Below, piece by piece: positions 48,942 to 59,938 of a stretch of 64,000 nucleotides of DNA. Every line of letters starts with the position of its first letter. The first letter of the stretch is position 1. Origin of the DNA: Azadirachta indica (lineage: Eukaryota; Streptophyta; Magnoliopsida; Sapindales; Meliaceae); the NCBI GenBank assembly GCA_022749755.1, contig CM040442.1:7166457-7230456 (forward strand), read 5' to 3'. Below the pieces are notes generated by a model. The model saw only the letters and a list, made by a program, of their open reading frames with translations, ran no database searches and was not told where the DNA came from. The position numbers and the translations under genes are program-made.

Positions 48942-50369
48942 GAGATGGATAGCTACAAGTTGGTCGCTGCAAAAAGAGCTAAGAGACAATTCTAAGGTGA
49001 TCATAAGTTTTAGTATGTCGTTGATCAGTTGAAAGAGCTTGAGCTACAGATTAGAGCTTGGTATCATAAGTTTTTGAATTTTAGTAATGAGACTTTGGCT
49101 TGGATGATGGCCATCGACGCTTCGTTCTTGCTTGAGTTTCTTCAGATCTATGCCATGAAAGAAGGTAAGATATCTGAAAGTACTTCGTCGAGATCAACGT
49201 CACCTTTTGTTGATTATGCAAGGACTAAAGCTACTCATAACACGATTCTTAGAGATATGGTGATGCTTGAAAATCAAATTCTGTTGTTTGTGAGGAAAAT
49301 GCTTGAAGTTTAATATTCATCGTTGGACTCAGCTGATGATATGTTGCAGGCGATGTTAATGGGATTTTGCGAAGAGCTTACGCCTTTGAAGCTGATAAAG
49401 GACATGTCGATAATCAATGTTTCAGAATGTGCTCATTTGTTAGACTATTTCTACGTGCCTAAAGATGAACAACAGGCAGAGATAGCTGAGATTGAAGATC
49501 AAAGAGAGCCATACAAGCTAAAGAAAGATACTACGGTGACCTAACTTACCTAAAGAAGTTTTTCTGTAAGCTTTGGAAGCTGCTTCGAAAGCTTAACAAA
49601 GGCCCTATCCGTCTTATCAAAGTGTTGGAGCACTATTCAAATTGCCCTGGACAATGATCTCCAAGCTTACAGGGTTTTCAGTCTTAGCACAACCGCTTCA
49701 ATATTTGATATTACCACACGATAATGAAGGAAAGAAATCGGATGATGATAGTTCCCACTCAAGCAACAACATGAACAAACCACCATTAGTGGAGGAAATC
49801 TCAATTCTTCCTGTCACGAAGCTCTAAAAGTCCAAGGTTCATTTTTCACAACTGTTGGCAACATATCAACCGTCAGTTTTGACGCTAAGATGGCGATATT
49901 ATACCTTCCCACCATTAGTTTAGATGTAAACTCAGAGGTGATCCTGAGATATTTAGTAGCTTATTAAGCATCAAATGCATCAGAGCCGTTGGTTTTTACA
50001 CGTTACACTGAATTAATGAATGGGATTATGGATGCTTAAGAGGATGCGAAGTTGCTGAGGGAAAAAAGGATTATCTAGAACAGATTGAAGAGCGATACAG
50101 AAGTTACCAATCCATGGAATGGGATGAACAATTCTATTCGACTGACGAAAGTTCCATACTTAGTTAAAATGACTGAAGATGTTAACAAGTATTACAACAG
50201 TCAATGGAAGGTCAAGTTTGGAAAATACATGAAACTATATGTGTTTGGTTCTTGCCTATTTCTTACATTGATAGCTACCATTTTGCTCTTGGTCTTAATG
50301 ATATGGCAAGCTTTTTGCTCAGTCTACAATTGTCGCAAACTCAACCCCCTCGGCTCAGACTCTGATTAA
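48942..50369 (+). pseudogene. DUF247-F: 5'-truncated, multiply disrupted DUF247 gene
   Basis: Homology begins inside the ELYEMERYKLAAAKRA motif (read here with changes) about 50 bp after the copia-2 LTR, so roughly the first 70 codons are missing. Open pieces carry QIRAWYHKFLNFSNETLAWM, DASFLLEFLQIYAMKEGKIS, VSECAHLLDY, PWTMISKLTGFSVLAQPLQY and the terminal membrane segment with CSVYNCRKLNPLGSDSD. Stops or shifts occur near 48995, 49312, 49540, 49640, 49828, 49965, 50037 and 50080. The C-terminal CRK and PLQY motifs group it with DUF247-C/E rather than A/D. Confidence 0.88.
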
Positions 50370-51453
50370 TTAATTAACTGCTCAGCCTATCTAGTTGTAA
50401 TTCTTAATTATTTGATTCCACGTTCGATTGCATTCAAAGAATGTACTTTATTTTTTTTTCTCTTCACTAGGGTCTGGGTATGTAAAAGGAAAAGTTTGGT
50501 TATGTGCTTTCTTCTCTTCGAGGAAATGTAGGTGCAGTATTGTAATGATGCCTAAAATTGTATTGATTATTTTTGGAAAAGTTCGGTTATTTTCTCTTTT
50601 CATGGTTGTAAAGATGCATATGCTTGTTGTATATCCCATTTTTGGATGTATTATAATATCATATGGCATAAGAATAAAGAGTTGGGGACCAGGTGAAGTT
50701 TACTCTTTACAGAATGAGTACTTCATGTTTTTCAGAAAGGTAGAAATCTAAATGCTGAGTAGTTTATAATTTACAACATGCATTAAAATAATCTTGGATC
50801 TTAAAGATTTGAAAAGCAAGCCAATTTAGAGATAAGATCACATCTTTTAAGATTTTTGATACCAAGTTTTGTTAGTATCATAATTCCAATCTAATGAGAA
50901 ATTAAAGAAATATGCGGCATATACATATATATATATATGTATTAATATATATTACTAATAGTATAGTCATCATTTGATTGTAAGGTAGACACAAAATCAA
51001 TACTTGTGGGTGTTAGCTGGTTTAATTAGTAATTTCAGATGTTTCAAAAATAGTAGTTTGATTCCGTGGATTATTCTCATTATGAACTGAGTGGAGCTAA
51101 TGTTTTTATAAGAAATCTTAGCTAACCTTCCTACAGTATGTTAGATACCCAATTGTGTAATCAAAATCTGTTCAAGGTAGGAACTTCTTAAATAATAATG
51201 TTTAAATTTTTATTAAATGTCTTTCTGACTAATTTTAGGTTGATTTATGCCCCATACTTGAGCCTAATTTATTGTCAATAACACAGCAGGTTTAGTAATA
51301 TTATTTCATGGAAGGTTTTTGAATATTGTAGCATACGGTTTTCTTTCAACTGGGATTCTGATTTCAACTCGTCATTTAATTAGGAGTTAGGCTAAATATT
51401 AGTGAAGTTGAATGCTTAGATTAATAACACTGTTGAATGTTATAGAGTAATGA
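50370..51453. other. Spacer between DUF247-F and TTL-4
   Basis: A 107-codon open frame at 50428-50751 has no motif I recognise and low complexity in composition. An AT repeat lies at about 50924-50940. No gene is called. Confidence 0.5.
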
Positions 51454-52210
51454 TTAAAGTTTCAAAAGTACAAAAGCTTCACTGCTTATTATCTTTCCTC
51501 TCTTGGAATATCCTGAGTAGATGTTGAAGGAATAGAATATTTGGCAAATGTCTCGTCCTGTTGTTTTCCTGCGTACAATGCCCAGAAGATGAAGATCAAA
51601 GCCAAGCATAGCTGCAATTGAAACCATAACCAACCTAACGAATATCAATTCACTATATAGCCTCAAGCCTTGACAAGGATGCTCAGTGATGCCCCAGAAT
51701 GTTTCTCGAACAAATGTGCAATCTCGTAGCTTAACAAGAAACGATCCATAGTGATATAATATGTAACTCACATTGACAGAAGCAATCAACTGGTCATAGA
51801 AAACCAGCGTCAATCTGCCTATACTTATGTAATTACCAGTTGATGGAACTTGGTTCGATGAAACTTTGCAGATATATTTCCTCCATTCTTGTGTGAACAC
51901 GACGATGTGGTTAAACTTTTTGATTGCTTCTTCCACAACACAAAATAGCTTGAATATTAAAGCCGTAAATCACTAGTTTAGTCGGGAATTCATTAAGTGG
52001 GTTCATTTACAAGACATTCTAATAGTTTTTTTACTTGGGTTAATGTGTTATATGCTTGTTTTAGCTTAATTACTAAAATTACCTGAGTTGTATTAGTAAA
52101 GTTGACTTCAGCAGCAGAACAATTTTGATCAGTCTTGTCGGAGCTGTATGGATTACAGAAGAGTAGCACTAATTGACCAATAAGCAGGAGGTCCAGCTAT
52201 AGCTAGTAAG

Positions 52211-52406
52211 TAAAGGATTTTTGGAAGAGAGAAATTGAAGAATTATGGAATACAATTCTCATTAATATGAGAAGCATATATGCATATTACAAGAGCATAG
52301 AAAAGGAAATTAATTATAAAGAAAATAGGAAACAAAACAAATTGAGACGAGGAAATCCCTTGATTTTCTCCCTTAACTTTCTCAATGTGATTGTATATCC
52401 TTATCA
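52211..52406 (-). repeat. copia-3 3' LTR
   Basis: 196 bp, taaaggattt to ccttatca on the plus strand. It differs from the 5' LTR at roughly one base in ten by eye, so the insertion is not recent. Confidence 0.88.
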
Positions 52407-55400
52407 TGCCCCTGCAAGATGGACAACCATAGAGCAAGTCCGATCTTGACCTCGAGTGAGCCGAACTGAGGACGAGCAAGAGGTTTAGTAAGGGCATCGG
52501 CGAGTTGATTAGAGGTAGAGATATGTGACACACATAGCAAACCATTTTGAACTTGTTCTCGAATAAAGCGATAGTTGAGAGCAACATGTTTCATACACGA
52601 GTGAAAGATTGGATTGGAACAAAGATTTGTGGCACCAACATTATCACAATAAATAACTGGTTGTTGAGGAAGAGTGACACCAAGTTCGGTGAAGAGAGAG
52701 CAAATCCAACGAAATTTCACAACATTAAAGGCCATCAATCAATATTCAGCCTTAGTAGAAGAGCGAGCCATAGTTTGCTGTTTCTTGGAGCTCCAAGAAA
52801 TAGGATTATGACCCAGATAGACTATGTATGCACTAGTTGAGGTGAAATCATCTTTGTTACATACCCAATCAGCATTTACAAAGGCATGAAATGCTAGTGG
52901 GGAAGTTTGACAAAGTGTGATGCCGTGATCTAAAGTGCCACAGAGATAACGTAGTAGTTGCTTAATCACATTCAAGTGATCACTTGTCGGTTGATGTATA
53001 AACTTAGAGAGTTTGCTCACCGTATAGGCAACATCTGACCAAGTAAGACAAAGATACTAGAGGCTGCCAACAACTGTTCAATACTCGGTCAGATCAGATA
53101 GTGGGGTTTTTCAGCTTGCAAAGTGAGAATCAGACTGGTTGCGAGTGGTGTGGGAGTAGCCTTGGCTTCAGTCATGTGAGTTCTATTAAGTAGATCAGTA
53201 CTGTACTTACGTTGATTGAGGAAGAGACTATTATTGTGGGAGGTAACTTCCACTCCAAAGGAAGTATGTTAGGGGGCCAAGATCTTTGAAAGAGAAGCAC
53301 TGAGAAAGTTGTTGAATGAAAGTTTGCACAACTTCGGCATTATTCCTAGTGATAATGATATCACCAATGTAGACTAAAAGATAAAGGTTAGTACCATGGT
53401 CGTTGAAGATGAATAAGGAAGTGTCAACAACGGAATTGGTGAAGCCAAATTAAAGAAGAAATTAGCATAACTCATGATACCAGGCATGGGGGGCTTGTCT
53501 GAGGCTATAGATAGCCTTGCATAGCCTGTAAACATGATAAGGATGATCAAGACCAATGAAGCAAAGAGGTTGAGACATAAACACATTCTCAATAAGAGTG
53601 CCTTGAAGAAAGGCATTGTTGACATCAAGATGTCTGAGTGACCAACCTTGACTAACCGTAAGGCTGAGAACAAGACGGATAATGGTAGGTTTGATAATTG
53701 GACTGAAGGTTACAGAGTAGTCAACTCCAGGGCATTGGTGAAAGCCTTTAGCAATCAATCAAGCTTTATATCTGTCTATAGAGCCATTAGGTAAATATTT
53801 AGTGCAAAAAATTCACTTACAACTAACCAAATGTTTTGAGGGATAACAAGACACTAGGTCCCATGTCCCATTACATAGTAAAGCATCAAACTCTTCAGAC
53901 ATAACTTGTCACCACTTAGGATCCTTAAGGACTTGGGTAACAATTGTAGGTTCAAAGATAGGTTGTTGGAGTTGGGTAGTGTGGTTAAGCTTTTAAATTG
54001 GTTTATAAATGTTATGTTTGGAGTGAGTGACTACAACACGAGGTGAGGTTGAGAGATTGGGTGGTTAAATAGGATCGTTTTGAGTAAGTGAGGGTGGTAG
54101 AGGTTGTTTGGCTCTAGAGTAGGTGTGGCATAGGTGCCATTAATTTAACCCGGATCATGTTGTTGGCTTGGGGTAGTAAGAGTAGGTTGATTTAATGGGA
54201 AGCACAGCTGGCATTCACGGATAGTGTAGCCACGACTAGTAAAGTCATAGCGCACCACTCAAAGATGGTGGATAGAGTGGCACAAGGAAGAGAATTATGA
54301 GAAGTGACAAAGGGAAAAATTGACTCAACAAAGCGGACATGACGGTAAGTGTATAAGCAATCGGTAGATTTGTCAAGACATAGATACACACTTTATGTGG
54401 GAGAATACCCGACAAACACGTAAGGAGAGGAACAAGACTTGAGTTTGTGGGATGTGTATGGGCGAAGCCAAAGATAGCATAAACATCCAAAGCTTCAAAG
54501 TTTAGAGTAGTTGGGGCATGTGTCAAAGAGTTTATGATATGGTGAGATGTGGTTTAAAGTTGGTGTAGGGAGGCGATTGATGAGGTAGATGGTAGTAGAA
54601 AAGGCTAAAGGCCAATATGATAAAGGCATAGATGCATGGGTAAGGAGAGAAAAACTTGTTTTGACAATGTGAAGATGACAGCGTTCAGAGTACCATTATG
54701 TTCAGGAGTGAGAGGTGGAGAAGTAAGATATGAGACCTTGCTGATTGTTAAGAATAAAGAGAGAGCTTGATATTCCCCCACATTGTCAGAGTAGAGGGTA
54801 ATGATTGTACGTTTAAATAATTTGTCCACTAGGGCCTTAAAGTGCAAAAGGACATTATGCGTGTCAGATTTGTGTTTGAGGGGATAAAGCCATCTATACT
54901 TTATAAAATGGTCGACAAAAATGACATAATATTTAAAGTTATCAATAAAGTAGACTGGTGATGTCCATATATCAATATATATAACTTTAAGAGGCAAAAA
55001 GGCAAAGAGAGTAGAAGTAGAAAATGGTAATTTATGACTTTTATTGCATTGACATGAATTACAAGTAAAATTGAAATTGGACGGACGAGAGACATCTAAA
55101 TTAAGCGAAGAAATAATATTTTTGATGATTGACAAAGAATGATGACCTAACCTATGATGCCACTCGGACAAGGTGGTCTTGACATTGGAAATGCAATTAA
55201 AGGTGATTAAGTAGTGGAGAGCGACCATTCGTACACACCATCCTAAGTCCAACCATGCAAAAGAATTGCCCCTGTGCGAAGATCCTTCACATTAAAGGAA
55301 GAAGGTAAGAACTCAATGGAGGTGTTGTTAGACTTGCAAAATTGAGAAATAGAAATAATATTACGTTTCTTGGTGGGAACACATAAAACATTAGATAAAG

Positions 55401-56654
55401 TAAAGGAGTAAGAGGGAGTGGTAAGAGAGGTGGAACCAGTGTGAGATATAGGCATTCTAGAGCCATCGCCGATCATAATTTCATCTGTGCCATCATAAGG
55501 ACTGTGGAGAGCAAGATTGCATAGGTCGGCGGTGACTTGATGTGAAGCTCCATTATCAAGTAGCCATGTGGTGTTGGGGGGAAAGATGGTTACAACATTT
55601 GCTTGAGCTTGGCAGGGAACCGGTGGTCAAGATTGTGATGAATTGCCGGGACGAGGAGGTGGTTGCACATATGGAAACTGTTGTCGAAAAAGAGGACAGC
55701 ATGAGACTACATGACCTTGAGTACTACACCATTGGCAGTGGCCAAGGAATAGACTAGCAGGAGAACGATTATCTCAAGTGTTTGTGGGAGAACTTTTTGT
55801 GATACCCTGCATGGGTGTGGATATGGACCCAAGGAGCCGGGGAGTACGATTGGTTGCGGACCATGGAGTGGAGCGAACATTGGTGGGATGAGCATATGCC
55901 AGTAGGGGTGAGGGACTGGTCTTGTTGCAAAGAGAGTCCTTTGTTGATGAGTTTTTCATAGAGTTCATAAAAGAAATGGTGGAATCACGACCATTGACAG
56001 CACCAATGATGGACTAATAATTTTCGTCAAGGCCCTCAAGTACTTTTTCAATCAGCTCTTCATGGTCAAGAAGCTTACCAAAAGCAGCAAGTTCATCGGC
56101 GAGTTTTAATAGACTGCATATAGTCTGTAATGGACTGAGAGCCTTTGGTGATGTTTTTAAGATAATCTTTGAGTTGCTTAATATGACCACGAGATGATCG
56201 AGCATAGGTGTTGGCACGCATTTGCCAAGCTTCATAGGAGGTTTTGGATTGGGTGATGAGAGGAACTAGAGTGTGTGAAAAAGTGCTGACAAGTGCTCCA
56301 AATAATAGTTTGTCTTGACGTAGCCATGTTTGGAATGCAGGGTTAGTGGAGACAACATTATTGAAAGTGATGGTTGCTGGAGGAGAAGGGTAGGACCCAT
56401 CAATGAATTTTTGTAGATCATAGCCGATGGGAATGGCTTCCATTTGGGTTTTCCAAGAAAGATAGTTGGTGGGTGTAAGCTTAATGGAGTTATGGATAGT
56501 AATCATGGTTAATGGTTTTGTGGGTTCCTGGGCAATAGGGATTTGGATATTCTCGTTGGCCATTGGAATTAGAGGGACGAAAGGCTTGCTGAAGATTGAA
56601 GAACGTGGCTGGGAGAAAAAAAAAATCAAGAGGCAAACCTTGGCTCTGATATCA

Positions 56655-56854
56655 TAAAGGATTCTTGGACGAGAGAAATTGAAGAATTATGGCATACAAT
56701 TCTCATTGATATGGGTAGTGTATATATATATAGATTACAAGAGCATAGAAAAGGAAATTAATTAGAAAGAAAATAAGAAACAAAACAAATTGAAACGAGG
56801 AAATCCCTTGATTTTCTCCCTTGACTTTCTCAACGCGATTGTGTATCGTTATCA
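56655..56854 (-). repeat. copia-3 5' LTR
   Basis: 200 bp, taaaggattcttgg to cgttatca on the plus strand, followed by the gtaag target duplication. Confidence 0.88.
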
Positions 56855-57253
56855 GTAAGTGCTCGTTAGCCAAATTATTGATGAAAAAGCTTACAACATC
56901 GACTGGAAAGGAAAATCTCTGCTCTGAAATGAAGTATCTTGGGCAGTAGCATTGTCGACACAGGGGAGATCCAAAGCTCTGTGAGCTGTGGGGTTTTGGA
57001 TCCATTCATCCATTGCAACATAGGCATCTGCTGGCACACTGAAGAAAGAAAAGAGAACTGTATTAGGAATGCGACTCTGAGAGTATTTAGGATTTTTTCC
57101 ACCATATCAATAGGAAACTTACTTATGGAGAATGAGAAATGTGCCCCCCAAAATAAATGTTCCGTGACTAGGATCCACCCTATAATCACCAATCTGTATT
57201 GATTGAATGTAAGAAAGGAGGGAACTGAAACTTAGCCAGTAAAAAAATCTAAT

Positions 57254-57275
57254 GTATATATATATATATATATAT
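57254..57275. repeat. AT dinucleotide microsatellite
   Basis: TA/AT repeat in a TTL-4 intron, in the same position as the repeats at 18000 (TTL-2) and near 26912 (TTL-3, short). Confidence 0.85.
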
Positions 57276-58084
57276 GTTAATATACGTACTAGTTACTCAC
57301 ATTTACCGAAGAATCGCATGCTGATGATCAAAATTGCTGCAAAAGGTTATTGCAGAGTGTCACTATAAGGGTTAGATAATTGGAAAGAGTTGAGGGGATT
57401 AAATGTTTCGTGGTCCCTAGAAAAGAAATTTTCATAAAGTTTTGGTAGATGAGGGAACTAATAGAACAGGAAATATTGAAGAAACTGAAAAGAGAAATAA
57501 TGTTTTTCACTGATCTTCCGTCCTCCTTTCTAGTAGTTAAAATCATCCAAAGGGCTTATCCTGTGTGTTCTCTCTGCAGCAAATAATAGTGGAGAATTCT
57601 TCTCAACAAGTTTAACACTACTTTCTTCAAGGACAGACCTTCTCATCCTCCATGGAACCACATAGTACTCTTGACTTTCATCGATCGTTCCAATACAGGA
57701 TCACACATCGTTTCATAACATATTCAAGTTCAAACATTGAAAATAACATGACATAAAATTGCTTTATTTGCGTCATGCAAATGCATAGCCTGAAGTTGCA
57801 GAGATGGCGATGAGTTTTGAAAGGAAGCAGCCTCATAGGACAGTGGAAAGAAGGGTGACGTTGAAGAAATCAGAAAAAAGGTTGACAGAAGAAGAAGCAG
57901 TGGTTTTGGTTTGGAAGAGATCATAGTAGTCTTGGCCTGCTTTCCTTCCTGATATGTTTCTATGCATGCGATCTTTGAGTTGTTCGAATATTTATAGATG
58001 TGATCAGAAGAGAGAGAAACGTAATCTGTATTTGTTTGAATATTATATTTTTCACGTGATTAAGTTCTCAGAGCCAATTTCCTA

Positions 58085-58625
58085 TGTTCTATAGATGATC
58101 AAATTTTGATCTATCTAGACCTCTTAAGTAACGTACTACTAGGAAATCTTCTTGAGTGTTGCACAAAATGTGAAGTCCTATCCATTTTTAATTTGGTAGA
58201 CAATAACTTCTCTGGAAAAATTACAAACTCGATAGGCTTTCTACATAATATTTTAACACTAATTTTACTCAACAATTGCCTCGATCACAGGGGAATTGCG
58301 TTCATTTTTTAAGAATTACCAAAGATTGAGAGTTATGGATCTTGGGAATAATGTATTATCCGTAAAGCTATCAACATGGATAGATGAAAGCCTTCTGAAT
58401 TTGGTTTTTCTTACTTCGAAATGGAACAAATTCCATGGAAATATATCAGGAATTATACCAAATTGTTACAATAATTATACTGCTATGACTCGAAAAATTC
58501 CTTGGAATTCCTCCATTATCTCCACTTACTATTTGGCAATGACAGTTTTTTGTGAGACATATCTACTTTGACAATGCTGTTTTTAACGTGGAAAAGAAGA
58601 CCGTAACAGTACAAAAGTTCCTAGG
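58085..58625 (+). pseudogene. RLP-3: fragment of an LRR receptor-like protein gene
   Basis: Matches RLP-4 from about 61625 to 62190: IYLDLLSNVLLGNLLE, then VDNNFSGKITNSIGFLHNIL and MDLGNNV, in shifting frames. It ends in the island region at about 58625, without membrane segment or tail. Its second half is a close sister of RLP-1 at the window start. Confidence 0.8.
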
Positions 58626-58639
58626 ACTTCTTCATGTGT

Positions 58640-59090
58640 CGTGTTCTTGGGCTGGTCGGCTTGTGGTTACATAAGGTGGCCAATGATATTTTTCTTAAAA
58701 AAATTTTCATTAAATAAAAAATTATGTTTTAGGTTAATTATTTGTGAAAAATAATAGAGTAATTATTTGTATAGTATTAGATAAATTTGTCTTTTCATTA
58801 ACTTTATAAAGCATGGGGATAAAATAGTACTTTTACTAGTTAAATATGGCTATCATATTTAACTGAAAATTTAACGGCTTGGATGTAAGATGAATATATT
58901 TTAAACTGTTGGATACAATTTAAATATTGACAAAATTTTTAGAGGGTAAAAGATATTACCGATATCTTAGGGTATTTTTTTAATTAATCTTTAAGCATAA
59001 GCTTAGAGGAATTTATTCATAAACCTACGTCTTTGATAGTATAACTACGTGGACCAAAACAATATTTACCAAGAAACATTAAAGAATGAC
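58640..59090. other. Spacer, no gene seen
   Basis: AT-rich; no counterpart recognised in the other modules and no open frame of note. Confidence 0.5.
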
Positions 59091-59094
59091 TCTG

Positions 59095-59720
59095 TTTCGG
59101 TTTCATGCTCTGTTTTTACGATTTCTAAGAATGAATCTAACAAGAAGGTTTTGCGCTTTTGTAAAGCTGATTGAATCTTGATTGGTCAGTAAGAATGTTC
59201 TTACTTCGTGCTACCTAAATAACCAGTGTTGAATTTTCAGAAATCAGAAAAATTAAAGCTTCATCACCCCTTCATCAATGTTGTTGTGATGTTAAGATAA
59301 AACTGAAGCGTAAAATGCAATTTCTTTCAGGTTGTTGAACTTACTTCATGAAAAAATCTTGGACTAGTTATTCCGTGTCAGTATAGTGATTTCTGAGGTT
59401 GGTCAGTGAGAATAGGAAAGAGGAAGAGGCAGAGAAAAGAGTAGTTTGAAGCTAAATTGATGTTGATTTTAATTAATATTTTAAATTTGAAATAATGTTT
59501 AATTGCTACAGAAATGTGAAAGAAGAGAAATTAAGAACGCAGGACTTTCCAAGAATTGCTCTGACAATATCATGGATCTGCATTCTTGGACGTGCTTCCA
59601 GTGTTATTATATTTCTTCGTAGAAAAAGAAGTAAAGCTGAAAATAGAAGACCAGAAATATTATTTCTTAAAGAAGACTATTGACCTGAATGACGACATGT
59701 CAAAAAAGACATGGTAACAA
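59095..59720 (+). repeat. RLP upstream flank, copy 3
   Basis: Matches 890-1410 and 23825-24450. The contained 62-codon frame (59495-59683, MFNCYRNVKEEKLRTQDFPR...) lies upstream of the probable TATA box and has no known domain. Confidence 0.7.
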
Positions 59721-59806
59721 CTCAGTGACAACAGCCTAGCAGTAGAATAATTCTGGGGCTGATAAAAACATTTGGTTAAAAAATGACTATTGAACTACCC
59801 ATGTAA

Positions 59807-59817
59807 TATATATAATA
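59807..59817 (+). promoter_or_regulatory. TATA box of RLP-4
   Basis: tatatataata, 122 bp before the start codon. The same element is present, twice, before RLP-2. Confidence 0.5.
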
Positions 59818-59938
59818 CCATTAAAAAATTAGAAATTCTTTTACTATATATTTCAATGCATATTACACTTGCAACACAAGTAACAGGCCTCAACTCTGGG
59901 GTTTCAGGAAAAGAAAAAAGAAAAAGAATCATTCAGTT

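Larger units (their letters stand above)
52211..56854 (-). mobile_element. copia-3: Ty1/copia retrotransposon with both LTRs
   Basis: Complete structure, 4.64 kb, on the minus strand. LTRs are 56655-56854 and 52211-52406. The primer site (tgatatcagagcc) adjoins the right LTR, and a purine tract (gcagggg) the left one. The target duplication gtaag lies at 52206-52210 and 56855-56859. Coding order: gag (56629-56014: LTPTNYLSWKTQMEAI; KQLKDYLKNITKGSQSITDY), protease region (55476: IGDGSRMPISHTG), pre-integrase (LSEWHHRLGHHSLSIIKNI, about 55150), integrase, reverse transcriptase ([20 protein letters not shown], 53660) and RNase H ([20 protein letters not shown], 52870). Stops and shifts make it inactive. 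Confidence 0.92.
51454..57924 (-). pseudogene. TTL-4: plant tweety-like gene split by copia-3
   Basis: Minus-strand start at 57924: MISSKPKPLLLLLSTFFLIS, a good signal peptide. Exon 2 (about 57692-57530) has YYVVPWRMRRSVLEESSVKL, but its acceptor reads tattg where TTL-1 has tatag and TTL-2 cgtag. Exons 3 and 4 (membrane segment and coiled region, as in TTL-3) are deleted near 57370. IGWILVTEHLFWG lies at 57190, then a MLQWMNGSKTPQL exon (about 57040). copia-3 follows inside the next coding part (TSD at 52206/56855). The last exon (51936-51454) encodes QEWRKYICKVSS, VNVSYILYHYGSFLVKLRDC, TFVRETF, CQGLRLYSE and a final membrane segment. At least three independent lesions exist. Confidence 0.65.

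Noticed and set aside
50428..50751. 107-codon open frame downstream of DUF247-F
   Set aside because: No recognisable domain, no copy in the other modules, and hydrophobic composition expected from T-rich DNA.
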